A stretch of 64,000 nucleotides of DNA from Caulobacter sp. CCUG 60055 (GCF_022750545.1 NZ_PUIC01000009.1:124001-188000); one strand, 5' to 3'; shown: positions 16,998 to 25,645, counted from the stretch's first letter. Numbers and translations: made by a program. Notes: generated from the sequence alone by a model not told the origin.

Positions 16998-18035
16998 TCA
17001 GGCCGGGCAGGCCGCCGGAGCCTCGGCCGGCGCGCCCCACGCCTGCGGCGGGCACCAGACCTTCCCGTCGCTGTAGACGGTGGGCGGATCGCGGTCGGCG
17101 ACCAGCGGGAACGGCCCGTCCAGGTCGACGATGTCGCAGAGCTGGCCGACCACGAAGGCCGGGGCCATGGCCAGCACGGTGCCGCACATGTTGCCGACCA
17201 TGACCTTGAGGCCCAGGCGGCGGGACTCGCGGGCCATGTCCAGCGCCTCGGTGAGCCCGCCGCACTTGTCGAGCTTGATGTTGATCACCTGCACCCGGCC
17301 CGTCAGCCCGGCGATGTCGGCCATGTCCTGGACGCTCTCGTCGGCGGCGATCGGGATCGGCGAGGCCAGGCCGTCGAGCCAGTCGTCGCGGTCCAGCGGG
17401 AAGGGCTGTTCGAGTAGGTCGACGCGGGCCTCGGTCAGCACCGGCGCCAGCCGCGCGAAGCTGTCGCGGTCCAGGCCCTGGTTGGCGTCGACGCCGAGCC
17501 AGACGTCGGGACGGACCGCCCGCACCCGCCGCACCCGCTCCAGGTCGTCGGCGTCGCCGATCAGTTTCAGCTTGATCGCCCGGGCCCCGACATAGTCCAG
17601 CGCGCCCCGGGCCATGGCCTCGGGATCGTCGGCGCCAAGGGTGTAGGTGGTGAGCAGCGGCCTGGGGGCCGGCAAGCCGGCGAGGTCCCAGACCGGGCGG
17701 CCGGCGCGCTTGGCCTCCAGGTCCCACAGGGCGCAGTCGAGGGCGTTGCGCGCCCCGCCGGCGGGGAGCAGCCCGCGCAGGCTTTCCCGGTCGATCCCCG
17801 CCTCGATCCGGGGACGCAGGGCCTCCAGCTGGGCGACCATGCCGGCCGGGTCGTCGCCGGAATGGTAGTAGACGCCGGCCGCCTCGCCCCGCCCCGCGTG
17901 CACGCCGTCCGAGACGGTGACCACCACGACGTCGAGATCGGCGAAGCTGTAGCCCGATATCCGGAACGGCGATTTGAACGGCAGCTTCTCGACGGCGACG
18001 GCGAGGGACACGGGGAAACCCTGGGAATGGCTCAA
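16998..18035 (-). CDS. Dipeptide epimerase (enolase superfamily)
   Basis: 345 residues, related to L-Ala-D/L-Glu epimerases and to DgcA-type N-acyl amino acid racemases. The muconate-lactonising subgroup active site is complete: KLK for the first base (IKLKLIG, about residue 155), the metal ligands D in GVDANQG, E in LLEQPF and D in AADES, and the second base K in INIKLDKCGG. Such enzymes invert the alpha-carbon of the second residue in a dipeptide. Convergent with an M17 aminopeptidase, which could then cut the all-L product. Exact substrate is open. Confidence 0.88.
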   Translation of the reverse strand: MSHSQGFPVSLAVAVEKLPFKSPFRISGYSFADLDVVVVTVSDGVHAGRGEAAGVYYHSGDDPAGMVAQLEALRPRIEAGIDRESLRGLLPAGGARNALDCALWDLEAKRAGRPVWDLAGLPAPRPLLTTYTLGADDPEAMARGALDYVGARAIKLKLIGDADDLERVRRVRAVRPDVWLGVDANQGLDRDSFARLAPVLTEARVDLLEQPFPLDRDDWLDGLASPIPIAADESVQDMADIAGLTGRVQVINIKLDKCGGLTEALDMARESRRLGLKVMVGNMCGTVLAMAPAFVVGQLCDIVDLDGPFPLVADRDPPTVYSDGKVWCPPQAWGAPAEAPAACPA

Positions 18036-18267
18036 GACGGCGGCTCCTGCTGAGGACGGCGGGTCGGGGGAAGCGGTCAGGCCCAGGCCGGCGGCGCGAC
18101 GTCGAACGCGGCCGCCCGCGAGGCCGGCGCGGCGGGCGCGAGGCTCGGGGGTCTGGCTGCGATGCGAGGGGCGTTCGCCGGAAGGGCCATGCCCAGGATG
18201 ACGTTCCGGGTCCGCCCGACCCTACCCCTCGGACGGACCCGGCGGCCGATCGTCCGCTTTCGGAACA

Positions 18268-18288
18268 GGCGCCTTCAGAGGAGGCGCC
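18268..18288. terminator. Hairpin downstream of fecR-like gene
   Basis: GGCGCC inverted repeat with a 9-base spacer, 19 bases past the FecR-like stop on the minus strand, in a 270-base gap before the epimerase start. No U-tract follows, so strength is uncertain. I see no gene in the rest of this gap. Confidence 0.35.
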
Positions 18289-18306
18289 CTCGAAAGGGGG
18301 CCGGCG

Positions 18307-19278
18307 TCAGGAAGCCGAAACGGTCAGGACGTCGGCCCGCTCCCGTCGCTCGACTTGGGCGCCCAGGAGGGCGCTGAGGGTCCGCAGGACCTCCTCGCGG
18401 TCGGCGGCCTGCAGCCGCAGGGTCACCCGCCGCCAGGCCAGGGCCGGGTCGGCGACCTCGATGGCCCTCGGGAAGAACCGGTTCAGGTCCTCGACCGCCT
18501 CGGCGACCGTTACGTCCCGATAGGTCACGGTGCGCAGCCGCCATTCGGCCACGCTCTGCGGCGACACGATCTCCGTCTTCGGCGGGGTGGCGTCGAGGGC
18601 GTCCGCCGCCAGCCGCAGCCGCCGTCCGGCGGCGAGGGTGGCGATGACATGGCCCGCGTCCTTGCCCCGGGTCGGGATGACCTGGACCGCCCCGTCCTGC
18701 ACGGACACCTCGGCCGCGCCGTCGCGAAGGCGCACGTCGAAGGCACCGCCGCCGGCCGCGCGGATCTCGTAGTCGCCGCTATGGACGAGGAAGGGGCGGT
18801 TCTTGTCGTCGCGGACCACGAACAGCGCCTGCCCTTCGCGGAGCCTGACGTCGCGCCGGTCGCCGTGCATCCTGTAGTCGATGCGGGTGACGACGTTGAG
18901 GCTGGCCACGCTGCCGTCGGGAAGGGTGCGGGCGCGCTGCTCGCCGATGGCGGTCTGTTCGGTCTGGGCGAAGGCCAGGGGCTGGAAGGTCGCGAACGCC
19001 GCCAGCCCGCCGATGGCGATCGACGCGGCGACCGCCGCGCCGCCGAGGACCCGGCGGCGGAGCGGGCGCGCCTCCAGGGCCGGCTCGGCCCCCTTGAGGG
19101 CCGCCATCTCGCCCCAGAGCTCGTGCATGGCGTTGAGGGCGGCGAGGTTGCGGGGGTTCTGCCGCCACGCGTCGAAGTCGCCGCGCTCCTCGACCGACAT
19201 CACGGCGCGCTTCTGCTTGGCGAACCAGTCCGCCGCCTCGCGTCTTTCATCGGATCGTGTCATCGGGCTCGCGCTCAA
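18307..19278 (-). CDS. FecR-family anti-sigma/signal transducer
   Basis: 323 residues. Domains in order: cytoplasmic FecR_N/DUF4880 segment (about 10-60, REAADWFAKQK ... FDAWRQNPRN), one membrane helix (about 77-95, VLGGAAVAASIAIGGLAAF), periplasmic FecR domain (about 105-200, with LPDGSVASLNVVTRIDY and LREGQALFVV) and a C-terminal STN/DUF4974-like region (RDVTVAEAVEDLNRFFP). It normally relays a signal from a TonB-dependent receptor to its ECF sigma factor. The sigma gene lies 102 bases upstream on the same strand, but no receptor gene is in the window. Confidence 0.92.
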   Translation of the reverse strand: MSASPMTRSDERREAADWFAKQKRAVMSVEERGDFDAWRQNPRNLAALNAMHELWGEMAALKGAEPALEARPLRRRVLGGAAVAASIAIGGLAAFATFQPLAFAQTEQTAIGEQRARTLPDGSVASLNVVTRIDYRMHGDRRDVRLREGQALFVVRDDKNRPFLVHSGDYEIRAAGGGAFDVRLRDGAAEVSVQDGAVQVIPTRGKDAGHVIATLAAGRRLRLAADALDATPPKTEIVSPQSVAEWRLRTVTYRDVTVAEAVEDLNRFFPRAIEVADPALAWRRVTLRLQAADREEVLRTLSALLGAQVERRERADVLTVSAS

Positions 19279-19380
19279 ACTCAGTTGGATAGACGTCCGG
19301 CGTCGCCCCGCCCCCTAGTGCGCCGACCCCCATTTTCACCTACAGGTTGCATAACCGCCAGCACCGATTTTTGCGCCGGC

Positions 19381-19911
19381 TCAGCCGCCGTCGCCCTCGT
19401 CGTCGAACTCGGCGGCGAGCTGGGCCATGGCCGCCGACATGTGCTTCTCGATGGCGTGCACCGTCACCCCCATGCGACGGCCGGCCTGGGCGTAGGTGAG
19501 GTCCTCGATGCGGCAGAGCAGGAACGCCTCGCGCCGGCGCGGGGGCATCCGCTCGATGATCGCCATCGCCCGCCGCAGGCGCTGGGAGGCGATGACCACC
19601 CGCTCGGCGGGCACCGCCTCGTCGACCGCGTCGGCGGTCTCCAGGCCGTACTCCAGCACCCGCCCGCGCCGCGCCCGGGTGCGCAGCCGGTCCAGCAACG
19701 CGTTTCGCGTCACCTGGAACAGGAACCGCACCGGTTCGAGGATCTCGGTCCTCTGGCTGGCCTCGAGCGTCTTGACCACCGCGTCGTGGACCACGTCCGC
19801 CGCCTCGTCGCGGCCGCCCCGGGCCGCCACCTCCCGCAGCCACGCGCCGCGCGTCCGGTAGACGTCGTCCAGCCGCTCGGCCAGCGCCGCGGACTTGTCC
19901 CGGGCTGTCAC
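19381..19911 (-). CDS. ECF sigma factor, FecI type
   Basis: 176-residue RNA polymerase sigma factor. Region 2 is seen in DEAADVVHDAVVKTLEA and VRFLFQVTRNALLDRLR, region 4 in MPPRRREAFLLCRIEDLTYAQAGRRMGVTVHAIEKHM. It pairs with the FecR-like gene just downstream. The first possible start is GTG 19911, which overlaps the threonine dehydratase stop as GTGA; the ribosome site is weak. If real, the overlap makes a metabolic gene and a sigma factor one transcription unit, which is odd for a FecI gene. Confidence 0.9.
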   Translation of the reverse strand: MTARDKSAALAERLDDVYRTRGAWLREVAARGGRDEAADVVHDAVVKTLEASQRTEILEPVRFLFQVTRNALLDRLRTRARRGRVLEYGLETADAVDEAVPAERVVIASQRLRRAMAIIERMPPRRREAFLLCRIEDLTYAQAGRRMGVTVHAIEKHMSAAMAQLAAEFDDEGDGG

Positions 19912-20951
19912 CGGAGGGCTCGCCCATCGGGCCCGACCGCCGCCCCGCCCTGGCGGACATGGGCGGCGAAACCGTCCAGATCGATGTTGGCCCCGCAGGC
20001 CACCAAGCCGACCCGGCGCCCGCGCAGAACCTCGCGCAGCGGCCCGACCAAGGCCGCCAGGCCCGCCGCCGCCGCCGGCTCGACCGCCAGCTTCATCTCG
20101 CGGAACAACAGTGCCATGGCGGCGCGAAGCTGGTCGTCGTCGACCCTGACCAGCTCGTCGAGGGTCCGCCGGCACAGTTCGAAGCTGTAGGGCAGCGCCA
20201 TCGGCGGGGCGAGGCTGTCGGCGATGGTGGACACCGATTCCAGCCGCTGGGGCGCGCCGGCGGCGAAGCTGCGGTGCATGCTGTCGGCGCCTTCCGGCTC
20301 CACCCCGAACACCCGGCAGCCGGGCTGGACCAGCTTGAAGGCCGAGGCCGCGCCGGAGGCCAGCCCGCCGCCGCCGACCGCCAGGATCACCGCGTCGAGC
20401 GGACCGACCTGCTCGGCGAACTCCAGGCCCAGCGTGGCCGCGCCCAGGGACGTGTTCACCCCCTCGAACGGATGGACGAAGGCCCGGCCCTCGTCCTGGA
20501 CGATCTGGTCGACGCGGGCGAAGGCCGCCGGACCGCCCTCGACGATCAGCACCTCGGCGCCGTAGGCCCGCGCGGCGGCGATCCTGGCCGGGCTGGCCGT
20601 CGCCAGCATGACCACCTTGGCGCTGACGCCGAGCACGGCGGCGGCGTAGGCCACGGCGATGGCGTGGTTGCCGGCGCTGACCGCCGTCACCCCCCGCGCC
20701 CGCGCCTCGTCGGACAGGCGCAGCATGGTCGCGACGGCGCCCCGCGCCTTGAACGAACCGGCCCGCTGGAACAGCTCCAGCTTCACCACCACCTCGGTCT
20801 CGGGGCCGAGCAGGGCCTCGATCTCCGGCCCGCGCCAGCGGTGGACGGGGGTGGGCAGGACGTGGGGCGCGATCAGCGTCGCGGTGGCGCGGATGTCGGC
20901 CAGGGTCAGCGACGCCGCTGACGGCTCGACCTTCGGAGCGGGCTGGCTCAT
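19908..20951 (-). CDS. Threonine/serine dehydratase, PLP fold II
   Basis: 347 residues. The PLP lysine is in the motif RAGSFKARGA (about residues 62-71), the asparagine loop is AGNHAIAVAYAA, and the phosphate-binding glycine loop is AVGGGGLASG. It deaminates threonine to 2-oxobutyrate or serine to pyruvate, or is a serine racemase-like relative; there is no C-terminal ACT domain, so it is not the feedback-regulated IlvA form. Its stop overlaps the start of the ECF sigma gene. Confidence 0.88.
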   Translation of the reverse strand: MSQPAPKVEPSAASLTLADIRATATLIAPHVLPTPVHRWRGPEIEALLGPETEVVVKLELFQRAGSFKARGAVATMLRLSDEARARGVTAVSAGNHAIAVAYAAAVLGVSAKVVMLATASPARIAAARAYGAEVLIVEGGPAAFARVDQIVQDEGRAFVHPFEGVNTSLGAATLGLEFAEQVGPLDAVILAVGGGGLASGAASAFKLVQPGCRVFGVEPEGADSMHRSFAAGAPQRLESVSTIADSLAPPMALPYSFELCRRTLDELVRVDDDQLRAAMALLFREMKLAVEPAAAAGLAALVGPLREVLRGRRVGLVACGANIDLDGFAAHVRQGGAAVGPDGRALR

Positions 20952-21320
20952 AGCGGCGCCGCCGAAGCCTGGGACGCCTTTGCGCCGGGACGTGCGGACC
21001 GGCCGCGGCCGCCGAAATTCTTGGATTCGCCGGGCCCTCGCCCGGCCTTCGGGTTCTGGACGCGCACCGTTGCTTCCCCCTGTCGCGCCGTTCCCCGGCG
21101 CTGTTCGAAAAGGAACGCGGGTTCAATCCTGCTTGGCCCCGCGTCGGACCAGGCCCCGCTCGCCCGTCGGGATGAAAAGGACCTCTAGACTAGGACGTCC
21201 CAGCCCGGCGTATCCCTATGTCCCGCCCCCCGAGCGCGTGAGGCGGCTCCCGACGCCGCCCTGGGGCGACAGCGAAAGCCGCGTTGATCGCCGCGCGACC
21301 TTGTCGTAAACGGGTGCTGC
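20952..21320. other. Non-coding gap before tRNA-Leu
   Basis: About 370 bases between the start of the threonine dehydratase gene (minus strand) and tRNA-Leu (plus strand). Open frames here lack ribosome sites and coding character. It must hold both divergent promoters. A possible -35/-10 pair for the tRNA (TTGATC near 21284, GTAAAC near 21305) is weak; I see nothing else. Confidence 0.5.
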
Positions 21321-21403
21321 GCCCCTTTGGTGGAATTGGTAGACACACGGCACTCAAAATGCCGCGCGAAAGCATCCCGGTTCGAGTCCGGGAGGGGGCA
21401 CCA
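21321..21403 (+). tRNA. tRNA-Leu (CAA)
   Basis: Complete class II tRNA of 83 bases. Acceptor stem GCCCCTT pairs with AGGGGGC, followed by A and an encoded CCA. The anticodon stem CGGCA/TGCCG encloses loop CTCAAAA, giving anticodon CAA. A variable arm and T-arm CCCGG/TTCGAGT/CCGGG follow. Reads UUG leucine codons. Confidence 0.97.
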
Positions 21404-21458
21404 ATCCAAAAAATCCTTCAGCCTCGGATGCGGCCCGCGTCGATCGGGCGGCGCCTGT

Positions 21459-21989
21459 TCAATCCGCGGACGGCTCTTCGCCGGACAGCTTCATCGCCGC
21501 CGCCTCCAGGCGCAGCAGCAGGCGCTTGAGGATGGCGACCTCGGACGGGTCGAGACCGGTCAGCAGGGCCGCTTCGTAGGCCAGGGCCAGGGGCGAGACG
21601 TCGCTGTGCAGGCGCCGCCCCTCGGCGGTCAGGGTCAGGTGGTGCGAGCGGCCGTCGGCCTCGTGCGCGGCCCGGGCGATCAGGTGGCGCCTGAACAGGC
21701 CCTGGGCGGCGCGGCTGACCGTCACCTTGTCCATGGCCGTGCGGGTGACGATGGCCTGCTGGGTCAGCGCCCCGTCCTCGGCCAGCACGCAGATCAGCCG
21801 CCATTGCGGAATCGGCAGGCCGAAGCGGTCCTCATAGGCGCGGGCGATCAGGCGGCTGACGGCGTTGGAGGACACCGACAGCCTGTAGGGCAGGTATTCG
21901 TCGAGCTTCAGCTCCGCCTCGGGAACGCCGGCCTTGTCGCCGGCCGGGCGTCCCTTGCGGTCGGGAAAGGGGGTGATGTCCGCGCCCAT
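21459..21989 (-). CDS. MarR-family regulator of tyrosine catabolism (inferred)
   Basis: 176 residues from ATG 21989, preceded by AAGGGAGG. A winged helix typical of MarR is visible: PIPQWRLICVLAEDGALTQQAIV, TAMDKVTVSRAAQGLFRRHLI and the wing DGRSHHLTLTAEGRR. It is the last gene of the hmgA-unknown-FAA hydrolase cluster, 20 bases after the hydrolase start region on the same strand. The likely operator is the 20-bp palindrome before hpd at 26893-26912; MarR proteins often sense the aromatic intermediates of the pathway they control. The link is inference. Confidence 0.88.
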   Translation of the reverse strand: MGADITPFPDRKGRPAGDKAGVPEAELKLDEYLPYRLSVSSNAVSRLIARAYEDRFGLPIPQWRLICVLAEDGALTQQAIVTRTAMDKVTVSRAAQGLFRRHLIARAAHEADGRSHHLTLTAEGRRLHSDVSPLALAYEAALLTGLDPSEVAILKRLLLRLEAAAMKLSGEEPSAD

Positions 21990-22009
21990 CGCGACCTCCC
22001 TTGCTGGTT

Positions 22010-23020
22010 TCAGGCCGGCGCCGCGACCGTCTGTTCGATGGCGCCGAAGATCGAGTGCCGCTTGCTGTCGCGCATCTCGATGCGCACCGCGTCCCCGCGG
22101 CGAAGGAACGGCGTCTTCGCCGCCCCCGCGAGCAGGGTCTCGACCGTCCGCACCTCGGCGATGCAGGAATAGCCGACGCCGCCCTCGGCGACCGGCTTGC
22201 CCGGGCCGCCGTCCGGACCGCGGTTGGACACCGTGCCCGAGCCGATGATCGTGCCCGCCGCCAGGGCGCGGGTCTTGGCCGCGTGGGCGACCAGGGCGCC
22301 GAAGTCGAAGGTCATGTCGATCCCGGCGTCGGCCTGGCCGAAGGCCTCGCCGTTCAGCTCGACCTCCAGGGCCCCGTGCAGCTTGCCGTCCTTCCACGCC
22401 TCGCCCAGCGCGTCGGGCGTGACGGCGACGGGCGAGAAGGCCGAGGCCGGCTTGGACTGGAAGAAGCCGAAGCCCTTGGCCAGCTCGTTCGGGATCAGGT
22501 TGCGCAGCGACACGTCGTTGACCAGCATCACCAGGCGGATCGCGGCCAGGGCCTCGTCGCGGCCGGCGCCCAGCGGCACGTCGCCGACGACCACCGCCAC
22601 CTCGCCCTCCAGGTCGCAGCCCCACGCTTCGTCCGCCAACGGAATGGGATCGCGCGGCCCCAGGAAGCCGTCCGACCCGCCCTGGTACATCAGCGGATCG
22701 GTCCAGAAGCTGTCCGGCATCTCGGCGCCCCGCGCCTTCCGCACCAGCTGCACGTGGTTCACATAGGCCGAGCCGTCCGCCCACTGATAGGCGCGCGGCA
22801 GGGGCGAGGCGGCCTCGTGCTCGTGGAAGCGCTCCAGCGGCACCCCGCCGGTCTCGACGCTGGCGGCCAGGGCGCGCAGCAGCGGCTCGCACCGCTCCCA
22901 GTCGTCCAGGGCCGCCTGCAGGGTCGGCGCGATCGCGCCGGCGTCGGCGCACCAGGCCAGGTCGTTGGAGACCACCACCAGGCGCCCGTCACGCCCCGAC
23001 TTCAATGACGCCAGCTTCAC
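22010..23020 (-). CDS. Fumarylacetoacetate hydrolase-family protein
   Basis: 336 residues from GTG 23020, preceded by AAGGAAAG at good spacing; upstream frame to 23107 is rejected. The FAH-fold metal site is present (LEGEVAVVVGD with the acidic ligands), with NDVSLRNLIPNELAKGFGFFQSKP, IIGSGTVSNRG and the C-terminal GDAVRIEM strand. Last step of tyrosine breakdown: fumarylacetoacetate to fumarate plus acetoacetate. Its start overlaps the stop of the small upstream gene (GTGA). No maleylacetoacetate isomerase gene is in the window. Confidence 0.92.
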   Translation of the reverse strand: MKLASLKSGRDGRLVVVSNDLAWCADAGAIAPTLQAALDDWERCEPLLRALAASVETGGVPLERFHEHEAASPLPRAYQWADGSAYVNHVQLVRKARGAEMPDSFWTDPLMYQGGSDGFLGPRDPIPLADEAWGCDLEGEVAVVVGDVPLGAGRDEALAAIRLVMLVNDVSLRNLIPNELAKGFGFFQSKPASAFSPVAVTPDALGEAWKDGKLHGALEVELNGEAFGQADAGIDMTFDFGALVAHAAKTRALAAGTIIGSGTVSNRGPDGGPGKPVAEGGVGYSCIAEVRTVETLLAGAAKTPFLRRGDAVRIEMRDSKRHSIFGAIEQTVAAPA

Positions 23021-23295
23021 GCGCGCTTTCCTTTTTTGCTGATGACGCGGCTTGCGCGCACGCCATGCTCGTACCGCGAGGGTCCGCGATGGACGATCAC
23101 CTCGCACAGGATGTCGCCGTCCGGCTCATCCTTCCAGATGTAGTTGCGCTCGACCGTGACGTTTCCACCGGCCGGGCCGATCCCGTCGAAACTGTCGCCC
23201 CAAGGGGTCAGCCTGGAAAGCTCGGCCCACGACAGGGTGGTCGCCGCCTTCAGCTCCTCGTCGGCCATGGCCTGCAGTTCGGGATCGCCGCTCAT
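23017..23295 (-). CDS. Small unknown protein in homogentisate cluster
   Basis: 92 residues from ATG 23295, seven bases after the hmgA stop and overlapping the FAA hydrolase start by four bases, so it is locked into the operon. It has no signal peptide or membrane segment. Notable stretches are MADEELKAATTLSWAEL, TPWGDSFDGIGPAGG and VERNYIWKDEPDGDILCEV. I do not recognise the family. Its position between two catabolic enzymes suggests a role in the same pathway or in assembling one of them, but nothing in the sequence identifies it. The ribosome site is weak, consistent with coupling to hmgA. Confidence 0.75.
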   Translation of the reverse strand: MSGDPELQAMADEELKAATTLSWAELSRLTPWGDSFDGIGPAGGNVTVERNYIWKDEPDGDILCEVIVHRGPSRYEHGVRASRVISKKGKRA

Positions 23296-23302
23296 GCCGG
23301 GC

Positions 23303-24439
23303 TCAGGCGCCGGTCTTCCAGCTGTCGACATAGGCCGCGTTCTCGACCGCCGCCGCGCCCTCGCCGATCTCCAGCGGGTCGCGGGTGTCGATCATCACGG
23401 CGTATTCGTCGGTCGCGGGCTTGGTCTGCACCAGCATGTTCTTCAGCGCCTTGGGGTGCGGGCCGTGGGTGAAGCCCGACGGGTGGAAGGTCATCATGCC
23501 GGCGTCGATGTTGTCGCGGCTGAAGAAGTCGCCGGCATGGTAGAATAGCACTTCGTCGAAATCGTCATTATTGTGGAAGAACGGCACCTTCAGCGCCCCC
23601 GGGTCGGTCTCGAACGGCCGCGGGGCGAAGGTGCAGACCACGAAGCGGTCGCTGAGGAACGTCGTGTGGGCGCTGGGCGGCAGGTGGTAGCGGTGGCTGG
23701 CCACCGGCCGGATGTCGCGCACGTTCAGCCGCACGGGCGCCAGGTCGCCGTGCCAGCCGACCGCGTCCAGCGGGTTGTAGGGATAGGTGGCCACCGACAC
23801 CTGGCCGCGCTTCTTGATCTCGACCGGGAACATGCCCTCCTCGGCCTGGTGGGCGCGGAAGGCCTCGTCCATCGCCGGGGTGTCGAGCACGGCCGGGTCG
23901 AACACGGCGTGGCCGCCGAGCAGGCCCTTGTCGGGCAGGGTGTAGTGGCTGTTGGTCGCCTCGATCATCAGCACGGCGGTCGGCGCCGAAGGGCGCAGCC
24001 GCCACATGGTGCCGCGCGGCAGCACGATGTAGTCGCCGGCCTCGTAGGCGATGCGGCCGTAGTCGCAGAACAGGTCGCCGGCGCCGGCGTGGACGAACAA
24101 CAGCTGGTCGCCGTCGGCGTTGCGGGCCAGGGCCGGCATGGCCTCGGCCAGCTTCCAGAACCGCATGTCGACGGCGTTGTTATGCAGCACCCTGGGCGCG
24201 GCCCAGGGCGAGCCGTGCGCCTGGTTCAGGCCGTTGAGGTCGAAGGCGCGCGGCCGCAGCGGCCCCTCGAACGACGCCCAGCCGGTGGGCGGGCGCCTGT
24301 GGTGCAGGAAGGCGGCGGGGCCGAAGAAGCCCTCCTTCGAGATCTCGCGCTCATAGGTGCCGTCCGGCATGTCGGCGTGCGCCTGGCGCGAATGCTGTCC
24401 CTGCCCGCCGCGGACGGGAATCCAGTTGCCTTTGGCCAT
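23303..24439 (-). CDS. hmgA: Homogentisate 1,2-dioxygenase
   Basis: Opens the homogentisate ring to maleylacetoacetate with O2 and Fe(II). 378 residues, shorter than the roughly 430-residue canonical enzyme, but the iron-binding region is complete: FHNNDDFDEVLFYHAG with the conserved His/Glu, and HPSGFTHGPHP near the C-terminus. The double cupin fold is also supported by AGDYIVLPRGTMWR. ATG 24439 with AGGA upstream. Operon order: hmgA, small unknown gene, FAA hydrolase, MarR regulator. An intergenic inverted-repeat pair separates it from the asparaginase-like gene. Confidence 0.92.
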   Translation of the reverse strand: MAKGNWIPVRGGQGQHSRQAHADMPDGTYEREISKEGFFGPAAFLHHRRPPTGWASFEGPLRPRAFDLNGLNQAHGSPWAAPRVLHNNAVDMRFWKLAEAMPALARNADGDQLLFVHAGAGDLFCDYGRIAYEAGDYIVLPRGTMWRLRPSAPTAVLMIEATNSHYTLPDKGLLGGHAVFDPAVLDTPAMDEAFRAHQAEEGMFPVEIKKRGQVSVATYPYNPLDAVGWHGDLAPVRLNVRDIRPVASHRYHLPPSAHTTFLSDRFVVCTFAPRPFETDPGALKVPFFHNNDDFDEVLFYHAGDFFSRDNIDAGMMTFHPSGFTHGPHPKALKNMLVQTKPATDEYAVMIDTRDPLEIGEGAAAVENAAYVDSWKTGA

Positions 24440-24460
24440 GAGGTCCTCCGCTAGTCCAAC

Positions 24461-24555
24461 TTCCGCTCATCCCCGCGCAAGCGGGGATCCAGTCCAGCCT
24501 CCGATGGCCGAAGCAGATCTCTGGATTCCCGCTTGCGCGGGAATGAGCGGAGGAA
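24461..24555. repeat. Paired REP-like palindromic repeat
   Basis: Two inverted copies of an element (24461-24492 and 24521-24555), each containing its own hairpin (CCCCGCGCAAGCGGGG and CCCGCTTGCGCGGG) flanked by GCTCAT and ATCCAG. Outer arms TTCCGCTCAT / ATGAGCGGA also pair. Related copies occur at 25646-25753, 45084-45107 and 54883-54970. It lies between hmgA and the asparaginase-like gene and could act as a terminator or mRNA stabiliser. Confidence 0.85.
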
Positions 24556-24563
24556 GGCGTTCA

Positions 24564-25631
24564 TCATTTCTCGTCGCTGAAAATCTGCACCACCGGCGCG
24601 CCGCCCTCGACCTGGCGGGCGCGGTACATGCCCGAGGTGTTGAAGCTCCAGGCCACGTCGCCCTTGGGGTCGACGGCGATGATCCCGCCGTCGCCGCCCA
24701 GCGCGGTCAGGCGCTTTTGGATCACCTCGTCGGCGGCGGCCTGCAGCGGCTTGTGCTCGTATTGCACCAGGGCGCAGATCTCGCGCGCCACGGTCAGACG
24801 GATGAAGTATTCGCCCGTGCCGGTGCCCGACACCGCGCAGGAGGCGTTGGCGGCGTAGGTGCCGGCGCCGATGATCGGGCTGTCGCCGACCCGGCCCCAT
24901 TGCTTGGCCGTGGTGCCGCCCGTCGAGGTGCCGGCGGCGATGTTCCCGCGGCTGTCGAGGGCGACGACGCCGACCGTGCCGAACCTGTGGTCGTCGGGCA
25001 CCAGCAGCGCGGCCGAGGGCTTGGCCGGTTCGGGCGGCGCGCCGGCCGGGCGCGGCGGGATCGGCAGGCCCTTGGCCTTCAATTCCTTGACCAGCCCCTG
25101 CCAGCGGCGCTCGGTGAAGAAGAAGCTGGGATCGACCTGTTCCAGGCCCTCCTTGCCGGCGAAGACGTCGGCGCCCTGGCCGATCAGCATGACGTGCGGC
25201 GACTTGTCCATCACCGCGCGGGCCAGGCTGATGGGGTGGCGCGTGCGGGTCACCCCGGCCACGGCGCCGGCCTTGAGGTTCGCGCCGTCCATGATCGCCG
25301 CATCGAGCTCGTTACGGCCCTCGGCGGTGAACACCGCGCCACGGCCGGCGTTGAACAGCGGGTCGTCCTCAAGGCCCTGGATCACCGCCTCGATGGCGTC
25401 GAGCGACGAGCCGCCGGCCTTCAGCACCCTGGTCCCGCGCTCCAGCGCCGCCGACATCGCCGCGCGATAGGCGGCCTCGGTCTTGGGGTCCATGTCCTTG
25501 CGGTCGATGATCCCGGCCCCGCCGTGGACGACGATCGCCCATTTCGGATGATCGGCGGCGAACGCCGGCGCGGCCTGAGCCGTCGCCGCCGTCACGCCCG
25601 CCAGGGCCAAAGCCGCCAGAACCTTCCTCAT
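24564..25631 (-). CDS. Exported isoaspartyl peptidase/L-asparaginase (Ntn hydrolase)
   Basis: 355 residues with a signal peptide (cleavage near AFA-AD). The N-terminal WAIVVHGGAG and GSSLDAIEAVI motifs and the autoprocessing site FGTVGVVALD identify the plant-type asparaginase family; T219 is the expected nucleophile released on self-cleavage into alpha and beta chains. GGTTAKQWGRVGDSPIIGAGTYA forms the substrate pocket. It removes isoaspartyl or asparagine residues from small peptides in the periplasm. Its placement between hpd and hmgA on the same strand may be fortuitous. Confidence 0.93.
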   Translation of the reverse strand: MRKVLAALALAGVTAATAQAAPAFAADHPKWAIVVHGGAGIIDRKDMDPKTEAAYRAAMSAALERGTRVLKAGGSSLDAIEAVIQGLEDDPLFNAGRGAVFTAEGRNELDAAIMDGANLKAGAVAGVTRTRHPISLARAVMDKSPHVMLIGQGADVFAGKEGLEQVDPSFFFTERRWQGLVKELKAKGLPIPPRPAGAPPEPAKPSAALLVPDDHRFGTVGVVALDSRGNIAAGTSTGGTTAKQWGRVGDSPIIGAGTYAANASCAVSGTGTGEYFIRLTVAREICALVQYEHKPLQAAADEVIQKRLTALGGDGGIIAVDPKGDVAWSFNTSGMYRARQVEGGAPVVQIFSDEK

Positions 25632-25645
25632 CGCGTTCCCCTACC

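Noticed and set aside
24461-24555. CRISPR-like repeat pair
   Set aside because: Only two inverted copies, no regularly spaced direct repeats or spacers, no cas genes.
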